DNA of 52,772 bases. Origin: Alphaproteobacteria bacterium. Its GTDB lineage: Bacteria; Pseudomonadota; Alphaproteobacteria; MPNO01; UBA830. Below are positions 1 to 7,466 of this stretch, piece after piece. The first letter of the stretch is position 1. Each line of letters starts with the position of its first letter. The DNA is taken from positions 1 through 52,772 of the forward strand of contig JAJEBT010000203.1 in NCBI GenBank assembly GCA_022822405.1. The letters are read 5' to 3'. Both the position numbers and the translations under genes were made by a program. The notes under the pieces were generated by a model. The model worked only from the letters and a program-made list of their open reading frames with translations. It did not search any database and was not told the DNA's origin.

Positions 1-100
1 TCTTGATGGTGCTCAACAGGGAGGAAGAGTGACTTGAGCGGAACTCCGGTTCAAGTCGGCCGCGCCCGGAAAATCAGATTCGTGTATTTACATCAGCACC
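1..100. other. Left window edge, possible 3' end of an upstream gene
   Basis: One plus-strand frame is open from the window edge to a TGA at 30-32 and would encode only the last residues (LMVLNREEE) of a gene lying outside the window. This is too short to identify. The rest of the stretch up to the GNAT stop codon shows no ORF and no RNA fold I could support. Confidence 0.15.
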
Positions 101-580
101 TTATGGAATATTAATCCGATTTTCCTGGGACAGTAGTGATATAACTTCATTTAAGAGGGATGTCGCAACACGCCCGCGTCGATGACTCTTGTTCACAACG
201 ATCTGTTGTATCTTTGCGTTCGGATAAACCCCGCTAAAGAGAACATACCCAACAAGCTTGGTCTCGCCATCGCTAATACTGAACATACCTATCAAACGCC
301 GCTTTTCGATCGCGTCCTTATAAGCTGTGTGCGGCAAAAAGCTAAGGGCTTCTTTTTCGCTGTCCGCCAGACTAATGACTTCGGGCAGACTTGATAGAAG
401 CACTTTCGGCTCTCTCTCCGCTCTATATACCGCACTAGCGTCAGCCTGAGCAGAAGCAATGTCGGACATGATCCATGATCCACATGTTGGAGCGAGCCAA
501 CGATGATGCTTCATAGACAGGGCTGTCCCTGCGTCGAATCGCACGTTGGAGCATAACATAGTATCAGTTTCAGACAACAT
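101..580 (-). CDS. GNAT-family N-acetyltransferase, C-terminally truncated
   Basis: About 159 residues from the ATG at 580, which has an AAGG about 8 nt upstream. A GTG at 604 would add eight residues but has no ribosome binding site. The C-terminal third carries the acetyl-CoA-binding motif A of GNAT proteins: strand KIQQIVVNKSHRRG followed by RVATSLLNEVISLL, with the RRGRVA pyrophosphate loop. The frame stops about 10 residues after this helix (…ENRINIP), where GNAT proteins normally continue through motif B for another 40-60 residues. The gene is therefore probably truncated or frameshifted. It is clearly AT-richer than its neighbours, which suggests transfer. It is divergent from vapBC and its 5' end abuts the vapBC promoter. 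The substrate is unknown. The N-terminal 90 residues match nothing I recognise. Confidence 0.55.
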   Translation of the reverse strand: MLSETDTMLCSNVRFDAGTALSMKHHRWLAPTCGSWIMSDIASAQADASAVYRAEREPKVLLSSLPEVISLADSEKEALSFLPHTAYKDAIEKRRLIGMFSISDGETKLVGYVLFSGVYPNAKIQQIVVNKSHRRGRVATSLLNEVISLLSQENRINIP

Positions 581-609
581 CTGGTCGCCTTGAGTCTTCG
601 CCACTGGAC

Positions 610-638
610 TTGCATGTGGCGAGGGTGCCGCCTATGGT
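610..638 (+). promoter_or_regulatory. Putative sigma-70 promoter of vapBC
   Basis: TTGCAT at 610-615 and TATGGT at 633-638 are separated by 17 nt. The -10 box lies inside the left arm of the vapBC inverted repeat, so repressor bound to the repeat would occlude it. This placement fits the usual autoregulation of VapBC operons. The match to consensus is only moderate. Confidence 0.4.
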
Positions 639-670
639 AGATTTCGTTATCCAAAATCTACCATAGGCGG
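628..670. promoter_or_regulatory. Perfect 17-bp inverted repeat, vapBC operator
   Basis: CCGCCTATGGTAGATTT at 628-644 is repeated as its exact reverse complement at 654-670, with a 9-nt spacer (CGTTATCCA). It ends 8 nt before the vapB start codon and covers the predicted -10 region. VapB dimers or VapBC complexes typically bind such palindromes. Two half sites 26 nt apart (centre to centre) would suit a VapB-VapC hetero-octamer, though that assignment is inference. Confidence 0.75.
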
Positions 671-678
671 CTGAGAAG

Positions 679-936
679 ATGGGCCTCAACATCAAGAACG
701 ATGAAACCTGCATGCTGGCCCGTGATCTGGCGCAACTGACGGGCGAGACCATGACCGGCGCGATCACCGTTGCGCTTCGCGAGCGCCTCGCGCGCGAAAA
801 GCGCCGACGCGATGCCGATGTGCGTGTCGAAGAGCTGCTCGCCATCGGACGGCGCTGCGCCAAGTTGCTGGGGTCCGGCCCGGCTGCGGCAGAGCATGGC
901 GATCTGCTCTACGATGAGCGGGGATTACCGAAGTGA
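679..936 (+). CDS. vapB: VapB-type antitoxin
   Basis: 85 residues. The opening MGLNIKNDETCMLARDLAQLTGETMTGAI is the compact N-terminal DNA-binding and dimerisation segment of the Rv0623/PSK-type VapB family, and a charged helical tail ends in the toxin-wrapping region. It should neutralise the VapC RNase and repress the operon through the palindrome just upstream. Its TGA (934-936) overlaps the GTG start of vapC (GTGA), so the two are translationally coupled, as expected for an antitoxin-first pair. The ribosome binding site is weak (GAGAAG immediately upstream of the ATG). GC content is higher than that of the adjacent GNAT gene. Confidence 0.88.
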   Translation: MGLNIKNDETCMLARDLAQLTGETMTGAITVALRERLAREKRRRDADVRVEELLAIGRRCAKLLGSGPAAAEHGDLLYDERGLPK

Positions 937-1319
937 TCGTCGACACCTCGGCAGTTCTGGCGATTCTGTTCAACGAGGCGGACGCGAAGCGCTATGCCGG
1001 AGCCATCATGGCGACATCGCCCTGCCGCATGTCGATTGCCAATATCCTGGAAGCGTCCATCGTCGTGGAAAGCCGGGGCGGGGCGGCGGCGGGGCACGAG
1101 CTCGATGCGCTTCTGGCAGAGGCTGAGATCGAGTCGATGCCGGTTACGGTCGCACATGTCGAGGTGGCCCGGCGCGCCTGGCGGCACTTCGACAAGGGCA
1201 ATCATCCTGCGGCACTGAATTTCGGGGACTGTCTTGCCTACGCGCTTGCGTACACAACAGGCGAACCGTTGCTGTTCAAGGGCAACGATTTCGCCCTCAC
1301 CGATATCGAAGCGGCGTGA
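933..1319 (+). CDS. vapC: VapC-type PIN-domain toxin ribonuclease
   Basis: 128 residues, the normal length for VapC. The PIN-domain acidic residues are all visible: D4 in MIVDTSA, E40 in NILEAS, D99 in NFGDCLAYA and D119 in GNDFALTD. These coordinate Mg2+ for endoribonuclease cleavage, in VapC toxins usually of tRNA or rRNA. The start is a GTG overlapping the vapB stop by 4 nt. No frameshift or missing catalytic residue is seen, so the toxin looks functional. The pair sits at the left end of a region rich in defence genes, but VapBC modules are also common as lone chromosomal cassettes, so a link to phage defence is inference. The target RNA cannot be read from the sequence. Confidence 0.92.
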   Translation: MIVDTSAVLAILFNEADAKRYAGAIMATSPCRMSIANILEASIVVESRGGAAAGHELDALLAEAEIESMPVTVAHVEVARRAWRHFDKGNHPAALNFGDCLAYALAYTTGEPLLFKGNDFALTDIEAA

Positions 1320-1445
1320 CAGGATTCCACCGTTGCTCTCTTCCTGAACGGCTGACATCTACCTGCGCTTCCAGCACCGGCACCGTGGTCGCTCGGCGCG
1401 TTCGAGCGAGCTTCGCCTTGGAACGGTTCGTTGGGCTTCGTATTC

Positions 1446-2372
1446 TTACCGCCCCAGATTTGGCCGGAGCATCGCTCCGATCACGATCATGTTGCAGATG
1501 GCCGGAACAAAGTTCGTGGCGGTCTCCGCAACCGCCGTCCGCAGCGGCGGCGCAAGGCGTACCGCGCCGTCACCGGGATCCGGCAGGTCGTCGAGGACCG
1601 CGCCAGCCTGTTCCCCCACTGCTGCCATCACCCGTGCGACCAGCGCCTCTCGTTCCGCGCTGTCGCCGAGGGCCCGGAAAATCTCCGAAAACGCTTCCAG
1701 GAGGTTCGGCCAGTCCGTGAAATGCCGGAACAGTGACGGAATCATTGGCGCATTCGCTCCCACCGTCTGCACGGCAAGCTGGCGCAGGAGGTCATGCGTT
1801 GCGGTCGGGAGCCCGTCGAACGCCGCTATCGGAAGCAGCGCATCGAGGCTCGCCCGCCCCCGGGGTGGCGCTACGTACCGGGGAGCGGCGAAGTCGCCCT
1901 TGACGGCCATGTGAAGCAACTGGAATGCGACGGCGTTTACCGGATTGGCGCGGTTGTAGGCGTCGATGGTGCACAGGACGCTTGCGGCGTCTCTGTCGTC
2001 GAGTCCGAGGCTCGCCAGCGAAATTGCCGGACTGGCGTGCGCGGCACCGGCATTTTCTCCGACCAGGGCGACGAGGCGCTCGCCGTGCCGGGCGAGAGTA
2101 CCGTCCTGCAGGTTCGGGCCGAGAAGCGACCAGGTCCATTCGAGGCAGCCCTGCTTCGTGGCGAGATGCCGGTAGACCAGATTGACGAGTCCGACGCCCA
2201 GCGCTTCCGAGATCGCGTCGTAGATCAGCCTGATATCCCCGGTCGCTTCCGCGAAAGGGATTTCCGGAAAGGGTTGCGTTTCGGGCAATGTCCGATCCTC
2301 CGCGGGAAGGTACCGGAACGCATCATCGCAGGATGGGCAGGCCAGCGATAGCCGGTCCGGGTATTCGCGCAT
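1446..2372 (-). CDS. DehI-like (halocarboxylic acid dehalogenase family) protein
   Basis: 308 residues from the ATG at 2372. The protein has two related halves. Around residues 48-95, IRLIYDAISEALGVGLVNLVYRHLATKQGCLEW is followed by WSLLGPNLQDG. Around 195-240, LLRQLAVQTVGANAPMIPSLFRHFTDWPNLLEAF occurs in the same relative place. Such a tandem repeat of all-helical halves, with the phrase 'V-N-L-x-x-R-H-L-A' then 'L-E-W', is what I recall for group I 2-haloacid dehalogenases (DehI, PF10778), about 300 residues long. Those hydrolyse D- and L-2-halocarboxylic acids without a covalent intermediate. Activity here is uncertain because many family members are uncharacterised. It is divergent from the LVIVD gene across a 108-bp gap. 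The first 35 residues look poorly conserved and the start could be further downstream. Confidence 0.55.
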   Translation of the reverse strand: MREYPDRLSLACPSCDDAFRYLPAEDRTLPETQPFPEIPFAEATGDIRLIYDAISEALGVGLVNLVYRHLATKQGCLEWTWSLLGPNLQDGTLARHGERLVALVGENAGAAHASPAISLASLGLDDRDAASVLCTIDAYNRANPVNAVAFQLLHMAVKGDFAAPRYVAPPRGRASLDALLPIAAFDGLPTATHDLLRQLAVQTVGANAPMIPSLFRHFTDWPNLLEAFSEIFRALGDSAEREALVARVMAAVGEQAGAVLDDLPDPGDGAVRLAPPLRTAVAETATNFVPAICNMIVIGAMLRPNLGR

Positions 2373-2480
2373 GGGTGGGCGCGGTCTGTCGCAATCCCGC
2401 GGTGACTACGCTACGCTTCGGGCAACGGCATTCGGCGGTTTCCGGCTGGAGGCCGCCCAGCGCGGTCGGGAGGGTTCGTG

Positions 2481-3602
2481 ATGACAAGCAGCGAAGGTTT
2501 GCGCGAGGTCGGCTATTTCGACTGCGCGGGCGGGGGTCAGATTCGGGTCGACGGAACCACCGCCTATATCGGGCACATGGCCAATCCGTTCGGTACCAGT
2601 ATCGTCGACGTCTCGGATCCGAAAAGCCCCCGGCTGCTGTCCCATGTCGAGATGCCGCCCGGAACCCATTCCCACAAGGTTCATGCTCGCGGCGACGTCA
2701 TGGTGCGGAACCATGAACTCATCGGTCCCGGCAAACCCGACGACTTTGCCACGGGTGTCGGAATCTATGACGTATCGGACAGGGAGAAACCGGAGCTTAT
2801 CGCGACCTGGGACACCGTCGGCCGTGGCGTCCACCGCTTCGATTTCGATGGCCGGTACATATATTTCTCTTCGACTGTCGAGGGGTATCGGGGCCCGATC
2901 ATGCTGGTGCTCGATCTCGACAATCCCGAGAAACCCGAGGAGGTCTGCAGATGGTGGATTCCCGGACAGTGGGAAGCGGGCGGCGAGGAATATGTGTGGG
3001 ATGACGGTCCCGAGCCGCGATGCCACCATCCGTTACGGATGGGAGATCGGCTCTATGTGAGCTACTGGCATCACGGATTCTTCATCCTCGATATCGAGGA
3101 TCTTGCCAATCCGCGCATGATTTCGGGCCTCAATTCCGGTCCGACATTCCCGCATCCGACCCATACCGCGCTGCCGATTCCGTTCGAGATCCGGGGGCAT
3201 CGCGTCCTTGTCGTTGCCGACGAAGATGTTGCCAAGCTGCGCCCGCATGCGCCGTCATTTGCTTGGGTTGTCGACATCACCGACGAGACCAACCCGATTC
3301 CGGTTTCCAGCTTCCAGGTTGCCGGTCTCGACCCGGATGGCAGCCCGCAGCCTCCCTACACCGGTTGCCATCAACCCTGTGAGATCGTCACCGACACGGT
3401 CATCCCCTTTGCCTGGTTCGCGAAAGGCTTGAGGCTGGTCGACATTGCCGATCCGCATGCGCCGATCGAGGTCGGGCATTTCGAACCCGATCCGCAGCCG
3501 GGCTGCGATCGCCTGTGCAGCAACGACGTGACGATCGACGATCGCGGGCTGATCTACGTCATCGACCGATTGCGCGGGCTGCATATTGTCGAACGCTGCT
3601 GA
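2481..3602 (+). CDS. LVIVD-repeat beta-propeller protein
   Basis: 373 residues from the ATG at 2481, which has GGGAGG 7 nt upstream. A GTG directly before it is a possible but less likely start. Repeated blades of the form 'x-I-V-D-V-S-D-P-x-x-P-x-L' recur: SIVDVSDPKSPRLLS, GIYDVSDREKPELIA, LVLDLDNPEKPEEV, FILDIEDLANPRMIS, WVVDITDETNPIPVS and LRLVDIADPHAPIEV. This is the LVIVD repeat, which folds as a beta-propeller. Histidine-rich loops (GTHSHKVH, RCHHP, SYWHHGF, HPTHTALP) could bind a metal. No signal peptide is visible, so it is likely cytoplasmic. The enzymatic role is unknown. In its neighbourhood it may serve the same catabolic pathway as the DehI-like gene and the SDR/cyclase/HisD cluster on the far side of the defence island. 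Confidence 0.75.
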   Translation: MTSSEGLREVGYFDCAGGGQIRVDGTTAYIGHMANPFGTSIVDVSDPKSPRLLSHVEMPPGTHSHKVHARGDVMVRNHELIGPGKPDDFATGVGIYDVSDREKPELIATWDTVGRGVHRFDFDGRYIYFSSTVEGYRGPIMLVLDLDNPEKPEEVCRWWIPGQWEAGGEEYVWDDGPEPRCHHPLRMGDRLYVSYWHHGFFILDIEDLANPRMISGLNSGPTFPHPTHTALPIPFEIRGHRVLVVADEDVAKLRPHAPSFAWVVDITDETNPIPVSSFQVAGLDPDGSPQPPYTGCHQPCEIVTDTVIPFAWFAKGLRLVDIADPHAPIEVGHFEPDPQPGCDRLCSNDVTIDDRGLIYVIDRLRGLHIVERC

Positions 3603-3762
3603 AGCGCAGCGACTTGTGTGGTTATTTGTTTGGTCGGCTATCTGGCTGGCGCGAGCTCGCAGGATGCGGAGGCAGGTTGTTCCGATCTCGGAGGTGAGCG
3701 CGGTCACAGATGTGTGAAGCTGCGTGGAATGAGAGAAGGAGTGGCTTCCGGATTCAGAACCC

Positions 3763-4281
3763 ATGAAAGCATCGGATATCGACCGTATTTTGGGCGGGAA
3801 AGCGCAATCCGTTTCGCTGGGCGATTTGCTGGCACGTGCGAATGGCCGAGGGCGAGCGACATGGCAGGACCTTCCAACCTCTCCAGGCATCTACGCTGTC
3901 TGCCTGCGCGGCTGGAATACCCTTCCATTCGCCGCCGATGCGGGCCACGCGCGATATGCTGAACCGGTCGATCCCAACCTGCTGTGTGACAAGCGCCATC
4001 GAATCTTGGCAGCAGGCCCAACAGACATCCTTTACATCGGCAAGGCAGGGGCCAAGACCAGCAACCTGCGCAAGCGGGTGAGCAAGCTGGCACGCTTTGG
4101 CGTGGGCCGAACCGATAAACATAAAGGAGGCGAGTGGCTCTGGCAGGTGCAAGGGATCAACGACGCGATTTTGCGGATGTGGTGCTGCCCTAGGGACAGG
4201 CCTGAACTGCTTGAACGCGAACTGCTCGCACGGTTCAGGAACGACCACGGAGATTTACCCCTCGCGAACCGTCAGGGCTGA
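3763..4281 (+). CDS. GIY-YIG-type nuclease superfamily protein
   Basis: 172 residues. The signature pair is visible: GIYAVCLRG around residues 42-50 and ILYIGKAG around 88-95, then the arginine-rich helix NLRKRVSKLARFGVG and a late acidic residue in ELLERELLARF followed by LPLANRQG. This order matches compact GIY-YIG domains (GIY, YIG, Arg, Glu, Asn). The GIY-to-YIG gap of about 38 residues is longer than in the small UPF0213 proteins and holds an insertion. It could be a restriction or repair nuclease. It opens the defence island and is followed immediately by an IS21 remnant. The ATG at 3763 has no good ribosome binding site, so the start is provisional. Confidence 0.65.
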   Translation: MKASDIDRILGGKAQSVSLGDLLARANGRGRATWQDLPTSPGIYAVCLRGWNTLPFAADAGHARYAEPVDPNLLCDKRHRILAAGPTDILYIGKAGAKTSNLRKRVSKLARFGVGRTDKHKGGEWLWQVQGINDAILRMWCCPRDRPELLERELLARFRNDHGDLPLANRQG

Positions 4282-4285
4282 CGCC

Positions 4286-4454
4286 ATGTTCGGCCATTGC
4301 CTCGGCGACGAGGTCATGGCCGCCGCCCTCATCGACCGGCTGGTCCATTACTGCCACATCGTCAACATCCGGGGGGAACTCCTACAGGATTCGGGATCAC
4401 CAAAACCTGCTGCAGGCCGGCTCCGACCGGCGCAGCAAAAAGGATGAATCATGA
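4286..4454 (+). pseudogene. IS21-family istB remnant (C-terminal end, frameshifted)
   Basis: The frame from 4286 encodes LGDEVMAAALIDRLVHYCHIVNIRG, the conserved C-terminal segment of the IstB ATP-binding helper of IS21 elements. At the run of six G at 4371-4376 the frame is lost. Removing one G restores the normal continuation NSYRIRDHQNLLQAG…SKKDES and a TGA at 4452-4454. The first roughly 200 residues of IstB, its Walker motifs and all of istA are missing. This is a dead fragment left by an old IS21 insertion. It begins 5 nt after the GIY-YIG stop codon, so that gene's 3' end may have been set by the rearrangement. Confidence 0.8.
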
Positions 4455-4974
4455 TCGCCGACAAGGGCAAAAACGGCTTCGGTGCCGCCGGCCCGCTGTG
4501 GATAACTGGCCCGCCGCCGCCAGACTCGTCGCTGGTCGCTGCGGCGGGCCGACTCTGCGCACAACGGCGCGCTCTGGATCATCGGACGACAGCAGGCACA
4601 TTGAATCGATGCCCGAACACTGCGTGGGCGCGTCAGGATATGCGGTTCGGTCGGGCTTGCCCCCGAATTGAGCGCGGCGGAGGGAACGGAACTCCAAATT
4701 GAGGAAATCGTTCGCACGAACTCTCCGACATCTGTATACGACCCCGAGTCCGCAGGCTACCATGCGAGGAACCGCACAGCTTGACGTGGCGGGCCAAGTA
4801 ATGTCGTTCCCGGATCGGCAAATCCACCGATCGCGCGGGTCGATGACTTTGCCCCAAACAAATCGAACGCGGGCGAATCCGGACGGCTCGAGACCATGGC
4901 GGTGCGAAGCAGGATCTGGCCGCAAATGGTGTGCGGAGCGAATACTTCAGGACGGGTGACGGACGAGAGTGGAC
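4455..4974. other. Non-coding stretch between istB remnant and mcrB
   Basis: No convincing gene. The first 150 bases (GCCGCCGG- and CCGCCGCC-rich) look like sequence lying downstream of istB inside the old IS21 element. A 6-bp inverted repeat GATCGG-N8-CCGATC at 4813-4832 lies about 140 bp upstream of mcrB and could be a regulator site. No matched terminal inverted repeats of IS21 were found. Confidence 0.4.
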
Positions 4975-7185
4975 ATGGACAGAGCAGAAATTGGCACGGA
5001 ACCCGATTCCAACTGGTTCGTCGGCGCCACCTTCGATGGAAACGTCGATCAGACACCGCGTTTCGTGCGAGAGGGAATTTGGGAAAACGGCCACGATGAC
5101 AAGTATCTGGACCTCGTGCGCTCGATGCGGCCGGGGGACCGTATCGCCATCAAGTCCTCCTACACGCGCAAGCACGATCTCGAATTCGACAATCGCGGCA
5201 ACGCGGTCTCGGTGATGGCGATCAAGGCTGTCGGGACGATCACGGAGAACCTGAACGACGGCAAGCGTGTACAAGTCGATTGGGTCAAGGCCAGCGTGAA
5301 GCGAGAATGGTATTTCTACACGAGCTTGAAGGCAGTATGGCGTGTGGTTCCGGGAGATTGGAAGGCTGACGGGCTGCTCCGCTTCACCTTTGACGGGAAA
5401 CCTCAGGAGATCGATCGTTTTCGTCGCGCACCGTATTGGCGCGAACGATACGGTCCCAAGCTCGACGAGCATCGCTTTCTGTGGGCTGGGTTCTACGAAG
5501 AAGTGGCCGACAAGCTCCTTGAGCATCGCGAAGACCGAAGGGCGCTGATCGAAGGCATTCACGAGATCGGCGCGACCACGGAGCACCTCTCGTATCTCCG
5601 GGACAAATTCGACGATGGAAGCGCCGGGCCGCTGCAGGATATCTGCCCCTTCACCGCACTGGGGACCTTCAATCGCTCGATGACGGACGAGAACAGGAAA
5701 GCGATCGCCGGGGAACTCGCTCGTCTACTCGGTGTGGAAGCTGCGGTTCCCGAATCATTCGAGGGCATTCCGGTTCTCAACAATCAGCGGTCCTGGTTCT
5801 TCGCCTATGCGGCGAAGCGGGGAGATGGCGATATTGACGCTCTCTGGAACGTGTTCGCCGCGGCCAGGCGGTTCGTGGAGTCCGATGAGGCGGACTTACG
5901 CGATGAATTCATCCAGACATACGACGCCGCGACGAAGCTGTGGGGCGTGGCCTGGAACCTGTCGACAGGCCTCTACTGGGCGCGTCCGTGGGACTTCCTC
6001 ACCCTGGACAGCCAATCGCGTCAGTACCTGACGAGGCGACTTGGTATCCGGATTCCGGCCGGGAGCGCCCAGGGAGCCTGCGAAGGTGAAGCCTACCTGA
6101 CCCTGATCGACGATCTGAAGGCCCGGTTCGAGGAAGAAAGCTACCCGGTTCACAGCTTTCCGGAACTGTCGCAGGAAGCCTGGCTGCAACGCTATCCGGA
6201 GAGGGACGAAGCGCAGGAAGGAGACAGCGAACTGGCAGTGGATACAGACGACGAGAAAGCCGCGGCACGGGAGGCGGTGCAGGTTGCCGCTCCGATCGAA
6301 CCTTATTCGGTAGACCAAGTGCTCAAGGACGGCTGCTTTCTTGATCGGAGCGACGTCGAACGTTTGCTGGAACGGCTCCGGACAAGGAAGAATCTCATTC
6401 TCCAAGGGCCGCCCGGTACGGGGAAGACCTGGATAGCAAAGCGTCTGGCGTACGCGCTGATGAGAGAGAAGAACGACAACAGGATCCGCGCCGTCCAATT
6501 CCACCCCAATCTCTCTTATGAGGATTTCGTCAGGGGCTGGAGACCGACGGGAGAAGGGCGATTGGCGATCTCGGACGGCGTGTTCCTCGAAGCCATTTGC
6601 GATGCTTCGGCCAGCCCCTCCTCGGCGTTCGTCGTGGTGATCGAGGAGATCAACCGGGGCAACCCGGCCCAGATCTTCGGGGAGCTGCTCACGCTCCTGG
6701 AGGCAGGCAAGAGGACGCCGAACGAAGCACTCGAACTGTCGTACCCCGATGCGGAGGGTAATCGTCTGCCTGTTCACATTCCGGAGAATCTGTACGTCAT
6801 CGGAACGATGAATATCGCGGACCGGTCGCTTGCTCTCGTCGATCTGGCATTCCGCAGGCGGTTTGCTTTCGTCACGCTTGAACCGATGCTCGGGGTCAGG
6901 TGGCGTGACTGGGTGGTGGAGGAGCGCGGCGTGGATCCCGATCTGGTTGAAGAGATCGCGCGCCGGATTTTGGAACTCAACGCAAGGATTGCCGAAAGCC
7001 TCGGCAACCAGTTCCGAATCGGGCACAGCTACGTAACACCCACCAGGCGTCTCGAAGCGGAATCGACGAGGACGTGGTTCATTCAGGTCGCGGAGACCGA
7101 GATCGGGCCCCTGCTTGAAGAGTACTGGTTCGACGCTCCGAGCACTGCAAGGGATGCGCTCGAACGGCTTGTGAGTGGGTGGTGA
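4975..7185 (+). CDS. mcrB: McrB-like AAA+ GTPase subunit of a modification-dependent restriction system
   Basis: About 736 residues from the ATG at 4975, which has GAGAG 5 nt upstream. A GTG at 4969 is an alternative. The C-terminal AAA+ module shows Walker A GPPGTGKT at residues 478-485, a Walker B-like VVVIEEINRGNPAQIFGELL, and the McrB hallmark MNIADRSLALVDLAFRRRF. McrB forms GTP-powered hexamers that translocate DNA and activate the McrC nuclease. The N-terminal region (NWFVGATF…FVREGIWENGHDDKYLDLVRSMRPGDRIAIKSS) resembles EVE-like or other small modified-base readers placed at the N-terminus of McrB homologues. The middle region (residues 180-430) carries SWFFAYAAKRGDG and AWNLSTGLYWARPWDFLTLD, also seen in long McrB proteins. 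The recognised modification is unknown. The stop overlaps the start of mcrC. Confidence 0.88.
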   Translation: MDRAEIGTEPDSNWFVGATFDGNVDQTPRFVREGIWENGHDDKYLDLVRSMRPGDRIAIKSSYTRKHDLEFDNRGNAVSVMAIKAVGTITENLNDGKRVQVDWVKASVKREWYFYTSLKAVWRVVPGDWKADGLLRFTFDGKPQEIDRFRRAPYWRERYGPKLDEHRFLWAGFYEEVADKLLEHREDRRALIEGIHEIGATTEHLSYLRDKFDDGSAGPLQDICPFTALGTFNRSMTDENRKAIAGELARLLGVEAAVPESFEGIPVLNNQRSWFFAYAAKRGDGDIDALWNVFAAARRFVESDEADLRDEFIQTYDAATKLWGVAWNLSTGLYWARPWDFLTLDSQSRQYLTRRLGIRIPAGSAQGACEGEAYLTLIDDLKARFEEESYPVHSFPELSQEAWLQRYPERDEAQEGDSELAVDTDDEKAAAREAVQVAAPIEPYSVDQVLKDGCFLDRSDVERLLERLRTRKNLILQGPPGTGKTWIAKRLAYALMREKNDNRIRAVQFHPNLSYEDFVRGWRPTGEGRLAISDGVFLEAICDASASPSSAFVVVIEEINRGNPAQIFGELLTLLEAGKRTPNEALELSYPDAEGNRLPVHIPENLYVIGTMNIADRSLALVDLAFRRRFAFVTLEPMLGVRWRDWVVEERGVDPDLVEEIARRILELNARIAESLGNQFRIGHSYVTPTRRLEAESTRTWFIQVAETEIGPLLEEYWFDAPSTARDALERLVSGW

Positions 7186-7454
7186 CGGACACTGGCCAAG
7201 CGCCGTCGGTGTGCGGGACCGGGCTTGGCGACGGATACGTCGGTCGCATACCGGTTCGAAATATATGGCTGCTCTTGCTGTATGCGTCGGATCTGTTTCG
7301 CCTGCGCGGCAGGGATGCCGTCGACTTAGAGGACAATCCCGACGATATTCTGGACCTAGTCGCTGAAATCTTGGCCGATACGGTCGAGGAGCGACAGCGC
7401 CGGCAGTTAAGCCTGGGCTACCGGGTGCGCAAGGCCGACCTGAACCGGGTCTGA
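7179..7454 (+). CDS. mcrC: McrC N-terminal fragment, ended by an in-frame TGA
   Basis: 91 residues. It starts at GTG 7179 or 7182, the latter overlapping the mcrB stop as GTGA. RIPVRNIWLLLLYASDLFRLRG is the opening motif of the McrC partner family that accompanies long McrB proteins. The frame ends at a TGA (7452-7454) after ADLNRV. The next in-frame codons read GRID and then MLATEQRQLLL, which is exactly the normal continuation of the McrC N-terminal domain (LNRVRGRID…). The TGA therefore replaces what is almost certainly an Arg codon (CGA), a single C-to-T change. This fragment alone lacks the nuclease site. It is either half of a broken gene or a separately translated McrB-binding piece. 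Confidence 0.8.
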   Translation: MVTDTGQAPSVCGTGLGDGYVGRIPVRNIWLLLLYASDLFRLRGRDAVDLEDNPDDILDLVAEILADTVEERQRRQLSLGYRVRKADLNRV

Positions 7455-7466
7455 GGAAGGATCGAT

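Noticed and set aside
49..65. GGTTCAAGTC resembling a tRNA T-loop
   Set aside because: The flanking five-base stems do not pair (TCCG against GGCC) and no acceptor, anticodon or D arms fit around it.
4097..4447. 116-codon plus-strand ORF overlapping the GIY-YIG gene
   Set aside because: Its first half is a shadow of the GIY-YIG gene and its second half is the istB remnant before the frameshift. It is not a gene of its own.
7452..7454. TGA in mcrC as selenocysteine
   Set aside because: McrC families have an Arg, not a redox Cys or Sec, here, and no SECIS-like hairpin follows; a ribosome binding site follows instead.
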